DNA of 22,798 nucleotides, taken from Azoarcus sp. (lineage in GTDB: Bacteria; Pseudomonadota; Gammaproteobacteria; Burkholderiales; Rhodocyclaceae). The notes under the pieces were generated by a model, which saw only the letters and a program-made list of their open reading frames with translations, made no database searches and was not told where the DNA came from. Below are positions 7,400-15,586 of this stretch, piece after piece. A program made the position numbers and the translations under genes. Location: NCBI GenBank assembly GCA_023230755.1, contig JALNWS010000047.1:1-22798 (forward strand), given 5' to 3'. Positions within the stretch are counted from its first letter, which is position 1; every line of letters starts with the position of its first letter.

Positions 7400-7987
7400 A
7401 TGCTCAACGACACATCCTACTTCCTTCGCAAACACATTCTGCTCCCGCTTTGCCTCGGCGCAGCACTACTGTCGGCCTGCGCAACCCCGGGTACCACGGG
7501 CGGCAGCACCTCGACATCCACCACGGCACCGGCCCCCAGGCCAAGCCCCCGCATCGACTGGCGGGGCCTGCGGCAGAGCCTCGACGGTGCGCTGGGCGAC
7601 ATCGCCGGCGCCGAAGTCGACGCACCGACCGATAACAGCCTGCACCTCCGCATCCCGGTCTCCAACGGCTTCGGCTCGGACAGCGCCGATCTTCGCGCAC
7701 CTTTGGCCCACGCGCTCGACACCCTCATTCCGACTCTGAATGGCTTCCCCGACGTAGCCATTCATATCGTAGGCCATACCGACAGCGTCGGCAGCGAGAT
7801 GTACAACCTGCAACTGTCGATCCGGCGCGGCGAAGCGGTCATGGAGTACCTTCGTACCCGTGGCATTGCGCTCGACCGCATGTCGGCCGACGGCAAGGGC
7901 GAGGCGGAATCGATCGCCGACAACAGCCGCGAGGCCGGGCGTGCGCGCAACCGCAGAGTGGAATTTTTCCTGCGCCCGCTCGAATGA
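7400..7987 (+). CDS. OmpA-family peptidoglycan-associated lipoprotein
   Basis: A probable outer-membrane lipoprotein that tethers to peptidoglycan. The 195-residue protein starts with a lipoprotein signal peptide: basic n-region (R10, K11), hydrophobic core and lipobox LSAC with the modified cysteine at 27. A Ser/Thr/Pro/Gly-rich linker (28-50) follows, then an OmpA C-terminal-like domain with GHTDSVG (125-131), a loop ending in IRR (141-143) and RNRRVEF (183-189); the Asp of GHTD and one of the following Arg residues normally grip diaminopimelate. It lacks the aromatic-rich barrel of OmpA itself. It sits alone between apbC and metG, with a small hairpin after the stop. The specific role is unknown; it resembles but is not clearly Pal, since no tol genes are nearby. 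Confidence 0.88.
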   Translation: MLNDTSYFLRKHILLPLCLGAALLSACATPGTTGGSTSTSTTAPAPRPSPRIDWRGLRQSLDGALGDIAGAEVDAPTDNSLHLRIPVSNGFGSDSADLRAPLAHALDTLIPTLNGFPDVAIHIVGHTDSVGSEMYNLQLSIRRGEAVMEYLRTRGIALDRMSADGKGEAESIADNSREAGRARNRRVEFFLRPLE

Positions 7988-7993
7988 GCCTGG

Positions 7994-8021
7994 CGACGCC
8001 CCCGAAAGGCGTCGATTCTTT
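7994..8021 (+). terminator. Probable terminator after the lipoprotein gene
   Basis: CGACGCC (7994-8000) pairs with GGCGTCG (8008-8014) across a seven-base loop, followed by ATTCTTT. It starts six bases after the lipoprotein stop codon. The T tract is interrupted, so strength is uncertain. Confidence 0.55.
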
Positions 8022-8058
8022 GTACGGCCGACCTCATCCGGTAACGGGATAGGCGGCC

Positions 8059-8097
8059 GGCTTTGCTAAACTCTCACCTTTCGATCCAAGCAAAGCC
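8059..8097 (+). promoter_or_regulatory. metG start region: extended -10 and perfect 8-bp inverted repeat
   Basis: TGCTAAACT (8064-8072) fits an extended -10 (TGn plus 4 of 6) and would start transcription near 8079, 22 bases before metG. GGCTTTGC (8059-8066) and GCAAAGCC (8090-8097) form a perfect inverted repeat, separated by 23 bases, that brackets this element and ends three bases before the ATG. No good -35 or Shine-Dalgarno sequence is visible. Confidence 0.35.
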
Positions 8098-8100
8098 ATC

Positions 8101-10245
8101 ATGTCCCGCAAGATCCTCGTCAGCAACGCACTGCCTTACGCCAATGGCGATATCCATCTCGGCCACCTGGTCGGATACATTCAGGGCGATATCTGGGTGC
8201 GCTATCAGCGCATGCGAGGCAATACGGTGTATTACGTCTGTGCCGATGACACCCACGGCACGCCCGTCATGCTGCGCGCCGAAAAAGAAGGAATCACCCC
8301 CGAGGCGCTGATTAACCGCGTACATGACGAACATCTGCGCGATTTCACCGACTTTAGCGTTGCTTTCGACCACTATCACTCGACGCACAGCCCAGAGAAC
8401 CGTGCCTACGCCGAGGACATCTACGGCAAACTCAACACCGCTGCGATGATCGACACCCGCTCGATCGAGCAGTACTACGATCCGGTCAAGGAAATGTTTC
8501 TGCCCGACCGCTTCATCAAGGGCGAGTGCCCGAAGTGTGGCGCGGCCGACCAGTACGGCGACAACTGCGAAGTGTGCGGCGCTGCATACGCGCCGACGGA
8601 ACTGAAGAACCCGTACTCGGCGGTTTCGGGCGCCAAACCGATTCTCAAGACCTCCGAGCACTTCTTCTTCCGCCTGTCAGACGAACGCGCCGTGGCCTTC
8701 CTCCGCGAATGGACGCGTGGCAGCAACGCGGCCGGCGCGCGCCGCCTGCAGGCCGAGGCGGCCAACAAGATGAAGGAATGGCTGGGCGAAGAAGGGGAAA
8801 ACAAGCTTTCCGACTGGGATATTTCGCGCGACGCCCCCTACTTCGGCTTTGAAATCCCCGGCGCACCGGGCAAATACTTCTATGTCTGGCTCGACGCGCC
8901 GATCGGCTACCTGGCCAGCTTCAACAAACTGGCGCAGAAGCGCGGCGACATTAACGTTGAAGATTTCACCGATGCCACACGGGCTGAAGCCAGCGGCACC
9001 GAGATGGTCCACTTCATCGGCAAGGATATTCTCTACTTCCACGCCCTGTTCTGGCCCGCCATGCTGAAGTTTGCCGGCTACCGCACCCCGAGTCAGCTGT
9101 GTGTAAACGGTTTCCTGACCGTAGACGGGGCAAAGATGTCCAAGAGCCGCGGCACCTTCATCACTGCGCGCTCGTACGTTGAGCAGAAGCTCAACCCGGA
9201 GTGGCTGCGCTACTACTTTGCGGGCAAGTCCAACGGCACCATGGAAGACGTCGACCTCAATCTCGACGACATGATCGCAAAGGTCAATTCCGACCTCGTA
9301 GGCAAGTTCGTGAATATCGCCAGCCGCTGCGCAGGCTTTATTACGAAACGCTTCGATGCCTGCCTGTCTGCACCAGACGCTGCGGCAATCACCGAATTCT
9401 CTGCGGCATGGAACGCAGGCTTGATCGCGAACTGCTATGAGGAACGCGACTACAGTCGCGCTCTGCGCGAGATCATGCATCTGGCCGATCTCGCGAACCA
9501 GTACGTCAACGAACACAAACCGTGGGAGTTGGCCAAACAGGAAGGCCAGGAAGCGCGGCTGCATGAAGTATGCTCGACCGCACTCACCATGTTCCGTGAC
9601 CTTACCCGCTACCTCAAGCCGGTTCTGCCCACGCTCGCCAGCCAGGTCGAAACCTTCCTGTCCATTCCGGAACTGACGTGGGCCGGCGCCTGGTCGCCGC
9701 TCCCCGCCGGTCACACCATCAATGCCTACGCGCACCTGATGACCCGTATCGAACGCAAGCAGATTGACGCCTTGCTAGCCGCCAATCGTGAATCACTGAC
9801 ACCAGCGACCGCCGCTGCAACGGCGAACGATACAAAGGTCTCGTCTTCGCAACAACGCCACGCCGAGAAGCAGCAACATGCCGCCCCTGCGACCGAGACA
9901 TCAACAGGCCATATCTCCATCGACGATTTCGCCAAGATCGACCTCAGGATCGCGAAGATTATCGATGCAAGCCATGTCGAAGGTGCAGACAAGCTGATCC
10001 GCCTGCAACTCGATATTGGCGAGGAGCGCCCGCGGCAGGTCTTCGCCGGCATCAAATCGGCCTATGATCCAGCTACGCTCGTGGGCCGGTTGACGGTAAT
10101 GGTGGCCAACCTCGCCCCGCGCAAGATGAAGTTCGGCATGAGCGAAGGCATGGTACTGGCCGCGTCCGATCCCGAAGGCAAGACTGGCGGACTGCATATC
10201 CTGTCACCCGACAGTGGTGCAACGCCCGGCATGCGGGTGAAATAA
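8101..10245 (+). CDS. metG: Methionyl-tRNA synthetase
   Basis: Charges tRNA-Met with methionine using ATP. The protein has 714 residues, the long dimeric form. Class I signatures: HLGH (19-22, the HIGH motif) in the ANGDIHLGHL segment, and KMSKS (345-349). The connective-peptide zinc knuckle has C143, C146, C156 and C159. The anticodon-binding helical domain lies at about 385-560. A low-complexity, Ala/Thr/Gln/His-rich linker (about 570-605) leads to a C-terminal tRNA-binding OB-fold (about 610-714) containing KIDLRIAKI and the FGMSEGM stretch, as in E. coli MetG and Trbp111. Divergent apbC/mrp beside metG is the usual arrangement, here separated by the lipoprotein gene. Confidence 0.98.
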   Translation: MSRKILVSNALPYANGDIHLGHLVGYIQGDIWVRYQRMRGNTVYYVCADDTHGTPVMLRAEKEGITPEALINRVHDEHLRDFTDFSVAFDHYHSTHSPENRAYAEDIYGKLNTAAMIDTRSIEQYYDPVKEMFLPDRFIKGECPKCGAADQYGDNCEVCGAAYAPTELKNPYSAVSGAKPILKTSEHFFFRLSDERAVAFLREWTRGSNAAGARRLQAEAANKMKEWLGEEGENKLSDWDISRDAPYFGFEIPGAPGKYFYVWLDAPIGYLASFNKLAQKRGDINVEDFTDATRAEASGTEMVHFIGKDILYFHALFWPAMLKFAGYRTPSQLCVNGFLTVDGAKMSKSRGTFITARSYVEQKLNPEWLRYYFAGKSNGTMEDVDLNLDDMIAKVNSDLVGKFVNIASRCAGFITKRFDACLSAPDAAAITEFSAAWNAGLIANCYEERDYSRALREIMHLADLANQYVNEHKPWELAKQEGQEARLHEVCSTALTMFRDLTRYLKPVLPTLASQVETFLSIPELTWAGAWSPLPAGHTINAYAHLMTRIERKQIDALLAANRESLTPATAAATANDTKVSSSQQRHAEKQQHAAPATETSTGHISIDDFAKIDLRIAKIIDASHVEGADKLIRLQLDIGEERPRQVFAGIKSAYDPATLVGRLTVMVANLAPRKMKFGMSEGMVLAASDPEGKTGGLHILSPDSGATPGMRVK

Positions 10246-10257
10246 ACCCATGCCGCT

Positions 10258-10307
10258 GACGCCCTCGAAACGGTGGATCGCGTTGCGACGCGCCGGGCGA
10301 GGGCGTC
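10258..10307 (+). terminator. Long-loop inverted repeat after metG, possible terminator
   Basis: GACGCCCTCG (10258-10267) and CGAGGGCGTC (10298-10307) pair perfectly over 10 bp with a 30-base loop, 12 bases after the metG stop. Only TGTCT follows, so it may terminate poorly or act as a processing or stability hairpin. Confidence 0.45.
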
Positions 10308-10364
10308 TGTCTCCGTGAGCATCATCAACAGTGCCACGTCGCAAGACCGCATTTCGGAGACACC

Positions 10365-12056
10365 ATGAACATCAGATTTCGCCCCAAACTACTGGACACC
10401 CTGCACGGCTACGATCGCAACGCCTTTACCCAGGATCTGTCGTCCGGCATTACCGTGGGCGTGCTCGCGCTCCCCTTGGCAATGGCCTTTGCCATCGCCT
10501 CGGGCATGTCACCAACGGCCGGCATCTGGACAGCCATCGTTGCTGGCCTGTTGATTGCCCTCCTCGGCGGGTCGAGGGTCCAGATCGGCGGCCCCACCGG
10601 CGCGTTCATCCCGATCATCTACGCGATCGTGGTCGATCATGGCGTGCAGAACCTGCTGGTTGCAAGCATGATGTCGGGCGTCATGCTGCTCGCGATGGGT
10701 GCCTTTCGCCTCGGCAGCATGATCCGATTCATTCCGCTGTCCGTTGTGATTGGCTTTACCAATGGTATTGCGGTCGTGATCTTCATGTCACAGATCAAGG
10801 ACTTCCTGGGCCTCAGGATCGACAACCTGCCGGGAGAGTTCTTCGCCAAGCTCAAGGCACTCTATACGGCGCTTCCCACGCTACATCTGCCCACGATTGC
10901 AGTCGCATGTGCCTCGCTCGCCGTTCTGGTGCTGTGGAACAAAAGGGCGGCAAGGGTTCCATGGATGAAACGTCTGCCGGGACCGCTCGCGGTGCTGATC
11001 ATCGGCACGCTGGCAAATGCGATCTTCAGTCTTCCGGTCGACACCATTGGCAGCCGCTTTGGAGGCATTCCGCAGGAACTGCCCGCGATCGGCCTGCCTG
11101 AACTCTCGCTCGGCACCCTCGGCAAGCTGATCGCCCCTGCCCTGACCATTGCGCTACTGGGCGCGATCGAATCCCTGCTTTCGGCGCGCGTGGCCGACAG
11201 CCAGATCGACGACCGACACGACCCCAACCAGGAATTGATGGCACAGGGCATCGCCAACATGGTGGCCCCCTTGTTTGGCGGCTTTGCTGCGACCGGCGCA
11301 ATTGCCCGCACCGCAACCAACATCCGGACCGGTGGGCGGACGCCAATCGCCGGCATCATTCACGCCCTGGTGCTGCTGGCCATCGTCCTCGTCCTCGCGC
11401 CATTCGCAAGCTACATTCCGCTCGCAACGCTTTCAGCGATCGTCGTCATCGTCTCGATCAACATGGGCGAGTGGCATTCGTTCAAGCCGACCCAACTCGC
11501 ACGCTACACCCTTGCCTATCGCACGATCCTGCTCGGCACTTTCTTCATCACCGTAATCTTCGATCTGACGCTTGCAGTGGAGTTAGGCATGCTCATGGCC
11601 AGCCTGTTCTTCATCTACAGGATGTCGGATCTGACCCGTATCGAGCGCATTGCGCTTGAAGACTATTACGGCGTAGAGGGAGTGCGGCGGGCAGACGGCA
11701 CGCCACGGATTCTGGCCTACCGCATGTTTGGCAGCCTGTTCTTCGGTGCAGCCAACAAGCTCGAAAACCTGTTGTTGATGCAGGACGGTCATCCAGATGT
11801 CGTCATTCTGGATACAGACAAGGTCATCAACATCGACACCACCGGCCTGGATATCCTGCAGACGCTGCACAGGAACCTGCAGAAACGGGGCGCCACACTG
11901 ATTCTGTGCGGACTGAATTCGCAGCCCGGTTCGCTGGTTTTCCGCTCCGGGTTTCTCGATCAGCTCGGTGACGACAATGTTACTTCGAACATCACCGAAG
12001 CCTTGATCCGGGCCCAGCGCATTCATGGCGCCGGCCCCGAAATCGCCTATACCTGA
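10365..12056 (+). CDS. SulP-family inorganic anion transporter with STAS domain
   Basis: Inner-membrane secondary transporter of the SulP/SLC26 family; substrates in the family include sulfate, bicarbonate and C4-dicarboxylates, and the sequence does not decide between them. The 563-residue protein has about 12-14 hydrophobic segments (about 27-420), with IGGPTGAF (74-81) in the transport core, AIESLLSARVAD (267-278) and the conserved GGFAATGAIARTATN block (305-319). A cytoplasmic STAS domain (about 447-550) follows, carrying DTTG (491-494) where anti-sigma antagonists have the phospho-acceptor loop. GGAG lies five bases before the ATG. There are no sulfate-assimilation or carboxysome genes nearby and no operon partner; the downstream heme genes converge on it. 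Confidence 0.92.
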   Translation: MNIRFRPKLLDTLHGYDRNAFTQDLSSGITVGVLALPLAMAFAIASGMSPTAGIWTAIVAGLLIALLGGSRVQIGGPTGAFIPIIYAIVVDHGVQNLLVASMMSGVMLLAMGAFRLGSMIRFIPLSVVIGFTNGIAVVIFMSQIKDFLGLRIDNLPGEFFAKLKALYTALPTLHLPTIAVACASLAVLVLWNKRAARVPWMKRLPGPLAVLIIGTLANAIFSLPVDTIGSRFGGIPQELPAIGLPELSLGTLGKLIAPALTIALLGAIESLLSARVADSQIDDRHDPNQELMAQGIANMVAPLFGGFAATGAIARTATNIRTGGRTPIAGIIHALVLLAIVLVLAPFASYIPLATLSAIVVIVSINMGEWHSFKPTQLARYTLAYRTILLGTFFITVIFDLTLAVELGMLMASLFFIYRMSDLTRIERIALEDYYGVEGVRRADGTPRILAYRMFGSLFFGAANKLENLLLMQDGHPDVVILDTDKVINIDTTGLDILQTLHRNLQKRGATLILCGLNSQPGSLVFRSGFLDQLGDDNVTSNITEALIRAQRIHGAGPEIAYT

Positions 12057-12189
12057 CATACCCGGACGGGCTAGCAGCAGGATCTCGTCCGGCCAGCCGG
12101 TAACTTAAGGTGTTGATTCAGGGCTGCTGAAGAGCCAACAGCGCTTTATTTTCGCGGGTTCAAGCGACGGAGATATTTCCGTGCGTAGA

Positions 12190-12221
12190 AAAGGCCGCAA
12201 TCCCTTGCAGGACGCGGCCTT
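12190..12221 (-). terminator. Rho-independent terminator of the heme operon
   Basis: On the minus strand AAGGCCGC and GCGGCCTT form a perfect 8-bp stem (12191-12198 with 12214-12221) around a 15-base loop, followed by TTTTCT. It lies 22 bases after the hemY stop. The rest of 12057-12243 holds only weak hairpins and no gene that I can support. Confidence 0.75.
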
Positions 12222-12243
12222 CAATCAAACCATCAATACCTGC

Positions 12244-13425
12244 TTATACCGCAACGCGCTCGGCCGCAGCGCGGTAATGGCGCTGAGCGTCTTGTGGCCG
12301 TTCCAGTTGCTCCAGCAGGCGCGCGAGCGCAAGGTGGGTTTCAACCGTCGGTTGGAGATTGAGCGACGCTTCGAGATAACTCTGCGCCTTGCCCCACAAC
12401 TGGGATGCAATACACAGACGGCCAAGTGCGAACAGCAAACCGGCATCGCGCGGATGCAACTTGAGCCACCCCTCAGCTTTCGCAAGACAGGCAACCTCGT
12501 CTCCCTCGCCCTCACCGCACCCCGCATACAGACGTGCTAGACTGTCGTCCCACTCGGCATCGAGCAATCGCTCCAGCGTGCGCCGCGCCAGCGCGCCCTT
12601 TCCGGCGGCAGCCAGCAAGGGCACTGCCCGCTCGACCAAGCGCCGGTCAGCGAGTTCATCGGCGGGAATCTCGGACCACAGATGGGCCAGAGCCGCACCA
12701 TCGCCCGCGCACTCCTGCAGACGCTCGATATGGGCGCGCCGCAACAGAGGCAAGGCCTGCTCGGCCGACAAGGCCTTGTGCTTACGCAACTGACGGGTCA
12801 GCTTCAACGCCTCTTCCCAGCGCTTGAGTGCCGACGCCACACGCAGCGACAGCCTGAGGGCCGCAATATGACGGTACCCCGCAAGTTTGAGTGACTCCAG
12901 CGTATCTGCGGCCTCGACAAAACGTCTTTGCTCGATCGCCAGCTCGGCTTCGGTCATCAATCGTGCCACCCGTGCTTCCTCGCCCTGGTCAGCGGCACGA
13001 CCGAGCCAGATCCGGTAGCGTGTATCGTCATGCAGGGCATGTGCAGCGCGCGCAGCCACCAGCGCCGCCATCGCCTGACTCTCACCGGAGGAAAACGCAA
13101 CCGAGGCAAACTTGAGTGACTGAGTGAAACGCCCCTCAAACAGCGTCCGCAGGGCGTCGCGCAAGGCCTGCCCCGCTTTTTCCCGGCGGCGACGCTCGCG
13201 CCACTGACCGACGACCGCTGGCAGCGCCAAGGTGCGTCGAATCAAACGGATCACGAAATAGCCGAGCATGAAGCCCAGGACGAGCAGCACCAGCAACAGG
13301 TTGAGCGACAACTGTGCCCGCCAGGGCGGGAACACGACAAGCACGTAGCCGTCATTGGCACCGGCCAGCATGGCTGCACCCGCAGCAAGTGCGAAAAGGG
13401 CAATTAGCCAGAGAAGGGCTCGCAT
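12244..13425 (-). CDS. hemY: HemY-like membrane protein with TPR-type repeats
   Basis: Inner-membrane protein found after hemX in proteobacterial heme operons; its role in tetrapyrrole synthesis is not settled, and it is unrelated to the Gram-positive protoporphyrinogen oxidase also called HemY. The 393-residue protein has two N-terminal membrane segments (about 4-22 and 39-60) around the periplasmic GANDGYVLVVFPPW stretch typical of the family. A basic RRRR patch (78-81) is followed by a helical repeat region, with clear TPR-like helices near 310-385. Start: ATG 13425 has GAGG (13434-13437) eight bases upstream, overlapping the hemX TGA (13436-13438), so translation should be coupled. The open frame extends to a GTG at 13626, but the added 67 residues are an Arg/Leu-rich shadow of hemX. 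Confidence 0.9.
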   Translation of the reverse strand: MRALLWLIALFALAAGAAMLAGANDGYVLVVFPPWRAQLSLNLLLVLLVLGFMLGYFVIRLIRRTLALPAVVGQWRERRRREKAGQALRDALRTLFEGRFTQSLKFASVAFSSGESQAMAALVAARAAHALHDDTRYRIWLGRAADQGEEARVARLMTEAELAIEQRRFVEAADTLESLKLAGYRHIAALRLSLRVASALKRWEEALKLTRQLRKHKALSAEQALPLLRRAHIERLQECAGDGAALAHLWSEIPADELADRRLVERAVPLLAAAGKGALARRTLERLLDAEWDDSLARLYAGCGEGEGDEVACLAKAEGWLKLHPRDAGLLFALGRLCIASQLWGKAQSYLEASLNLQPTVETHLALARLLEQLERPQDAQRHYRAAAERVAV

Positions 13426-13435
13426 GTTCCGGCCC

Positions 13436-14770
13436 TCAGGACTGTGGTGCCGCAGCGGGCTTGTCGCCAGCCGGAGCGGGTTGGGCGGGCGCAGCATGCG
13501 CAGGCACGGGCGCAACTGTCTGAGCCGCCGGGACGGACGGTGCCGGTTCCACAGCAGCAGGCGGAGGCGACACTGCAGGTTTCGCTGCCGGCGCAGGGGC
13601 TGGATGTGCCGGCCCCTCACCACCACGTGACTGCAGCAGACGCAGCGCCGCGAAGCTGTTGGTCAGCCCCTTGCGCTCAATGCTCACCGGCATCGCCTCA
13701 AGGGTACGCAACTCATCGAGCACGAAGTTGACACGCTCGTCGCGCACATCGAAGAAACGCTCAACCCAGCTACGCGCCTGGGCAAGGTCGGCAGCATACG
13801 TCCGTCCATCGTGCGCAAGCAGTGCCAGCCGGGCAGTGAGCAGACGAATCTTGAGGTTCTCCCGCAGGAAGGTACTTTGAGCGGGCGCGAGCAGAACCGG
13901 TTCGGCAGCCGGGTCGAGACGCTCGACCCGCACCAGGCCGCGCAAGTCGTGCCAGACATCCAGCGCAAGCTGTTTGGCAAAATCCAGCGCCGGAATGCCA
14001 CTGCTCTGTTCGATCTTTTCCGGCTCGCCCTGCGTGCCCTGCGGCCCCCCTACAAAGGCCAGTGGCAAGGCATCGGCGCGCTCCAGCAGTCGCTCCAGAC
14101 GCAGCGCCATGCCAGGCACGTCGACCACGGGCATCTGTTTGAGCTGTTCGATATCGCTGACAAGCGCCCTGCGCAGCGGCGCAAGCTGTCCGCGGTCCTG
14201 CATCGCGAGCCGGGTTTCCGCCCCCTGCAATGCAATCAGCGCGGCCTCAATATTGCCCGCAAGTTGAAGTTGCTGGGCAGCGATGGATACGGCCTGTTCA
14301 ATCTCGGCCATCATCCCGTCCTCGCGCGATCGGGAAAATTGTTGATACAGGGTTTCGAGTGCCGCGGCCTGGCCCTCGGTCTCCTCGACCTTGGATTCGA
14401 GCGCGCCCAGCTTACCCTGCAGACTCGAAATCAGCTCCTGCTGCTGGCGGGCAATGACACGTGTCTCGGTGACGACGGTGTCGCCCTCGCTAAGCCTGCG
14501 CGCCAGTTCTTCGCGCAAGTCCGACGCCTGTCCGCGACTCTCCCACGATTGCCACACGGCAAAACCGGCACCACCAACAGCCACGATGGCCAGCAGCATG
14601 GCCCAGCCGGCCACACCACTTTTGCTCGATGACTGCTCGCGACTTGGCGCATCTTCCCGGCCGGACATCTCCGGCGCCGGGGCATGTTCATGGACCGCTT
14701 CGGCTTTGGGAGCGGAGGACTGAGTCGCCTCTGGAGGCGGCTGAATGAGCGCAGGCGTTTCTTCTTTCAT
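13436..14770 (-). CDS. hemX: HemX-like membrane-anchored protein
   Basis: HemX proteins follow hemD in many proteobacteria. They are often annotated as uroporphyrinogen-III C-methyltransferase, but no methyltransferase motif is visible here, so I do not assign that activity; a scaffold or regulatory role in heme synthesis is the cautious reading. The 444-residue protein has a disordered, Pro/Ala/Glu-rich cytoplasmic tail (1-50), one membrane helix (about 52-74), a long coiled coil (about 80-145), a helical periplasmic domain (about 150-385) and a low-complexity Ala/Pro-rich C terminus (about 390-444). It starts nine bases after the hemD stop with no good binding site, so it probably relies on coupling, and its own stop overlaps the hemY ribosome binding site. 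Confidence 0.9.
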   Translation of the reverse strand: MKEETPALIQPPPEATQSSAPKAEAVHEHAPAPEMSGREDAPSREQSSSKSGVAGWAMLLAIVAVGGAGFAVWQSWESRGQASDLREELARRLSEGDTVVTETRVIARQQQELISSLQGKLGALESKVEETEGQAAALETLYQQFSRSREDGMMAEIEQAVSIAAQQLQLAGNIEAALIALQGAETRLAMQDRGQLAPLRRALVSDIEQLKQMPVVDVPGMALRLERLLERADALPLAFVGGPQGTQGEPEKIEQSSGIPALDFAKQLALDVWHDLRGLVRVERLDPAAEPVLLAPAQSTFLRENLKIRLLTARLALLAHDGRTYAADLAQARSWVERFFDVRDERVNFVLDELRTLEAMPVSIERKGLTNSFAALRLLQSRGGEGPAHPAPAPAAKPAVSPPPAAVEPAPSVPAAQTVAPVPAHAAPAQPAPAGDKPAAAPQS

Positions 14771-14779
14771 GCCGAGAGT

Positions 14780-15568
14780 TTAACCAAAATAGGAAATTAT
14801 CGTGCGCAATGCGCCGTCGTCACCCGCCCCGGCCTCGATAACCCGGGCAAATCCGAGCTCACGACATTGCGCTGCTATGCGCGGATGCGAAGCAAAAACG
14901 GGCACATCGGAAAGCTGCTCCATTCCCTCCGCTCCGACGATATCCGCCAGATTCCGCGCCCCCTCGCTGCTGGTAAGCAGCAGGCCATCCACCTCACTCC
15001 GTTTCACCGGATCAAGCAAGCGAGCTGGCTCGATATCCGGACAAAAACGTCTGTAACAGCTTAGATACTCGACCTCGGCGCCCCGCGCAACAAGGGTTTC
15101 ACCCAAGAGGTCACGACCACCATCGCCTCGCAGCACCAGAATCCGGCGCCCACACACCTCCGCGGGCGAAAACGCAGGCAGTGCAAGAACCGATTCAGTG
15201 TCAAACCCAGCCTCAGGCGCGATGATCTTGTCAAAACCTCGCGCGCTCAGCGCTCTCTCGCTGCCCTTGCCCACGGTTGCCGCAGTCACCGAAGCAGGCC
15301 AGTTACGTGCTGCCAGCAAGCCATCGAGCGCAAAGTTGACTGCGTTTGGGCTGACAAAAAAAGCGATATCGAAGTCATCGAGCCGGCGTGCAACATGCGC
15401 CATCCCAGTGCGATCATCAAGCGGACCGATCTCGAGCACGGGGAAACGCAATGCCGTGCCACCGTGTTTCTCGATCGCCCGGCACAGGCTTGCAGCCTGC
15501 CCTTCCGGCCGGGTGACGACGATCGTGCGCCCGTGCAGTGCATCCGAAGCCCGCTTGCCCGTCTCCAC
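14780..15568 (-). CDS. hemD: Uroporphyrinogen-III synthase
   Basis: Cyclises and inverts ring D of hydroxymethylbilane, the HemC product, to give uroporphyrinogen III, the branch point to heme, siroheme and cobalamin. The 262-residue protein matches the family length. The family is poorly conserved, but the opening RTIVVTRPEGQA (14-25), FFVSPNAV (70-77), the glycine-containing TVGKGSERAL (98-107), the ILVLRGDGGRDLL segment and LLLTSSEGA with the following N all fit the two-domain fold. The start is a GTG; no in-frame ATG precedes the conserved region. It lies 18 bases after hemC and nine before hemX, within one operon. Confidence 0.95.
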   Translation of the reverse strand: METGKRASDALHGRTIVVTRPEGQAASLCRAIEKHGGTALRFPVLEIGPLDDRTGMAHVARRLDDFDIAFFVSPNAVNFALDGLLAARNWPASVTAATVGKGSERALSARGFDKIIAPEAGFDTESVLALPAFSPAEVCGRRILVLRGDGGRDLLGETLVARGAEVEYLSCYRRFCPDIEPARLLDPVKRSEVDGLLLTSSEGARNLADIVGAEGMEQLSDVPVFASHPRIAAQCRELGFARVIEAGAGDDGALRTIISYFG

Positions 15569-15586
15569 GACTGCGGCCTGCCCTGG

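Noticed and set aside
8677..9735. Minus-strand frame of 352 codons inside metG
   Set aside because: It lies wholly opposite a textbook metG with all motifs intact; the translated product looks like reverse-complement shadow sequence.
12062..12150. Weak inverted repeats after the SulP gene (CCGGACG with CGTCCGG, and GGCT with AGCC)
   Set aside because: Short stems or a long loop, with no clean T tract directly after, so a dedicated SulP terminator is not supported.
13811..14632. Plus-strand frame of 273 codons inside hemX
   Set aside because: Antisense to hemX with its coiled coil; Gln/Arg/Leu-rich shadow with no motif.
13436..14770. HemX as a true uroporphyrinogen-III C-methyltransferase
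   Set aside because: The protein is a membrane-anchored coiled-coil protein with no visible SAM-binding or CysG/CobA motif; that product name is an annotation habit for the family.
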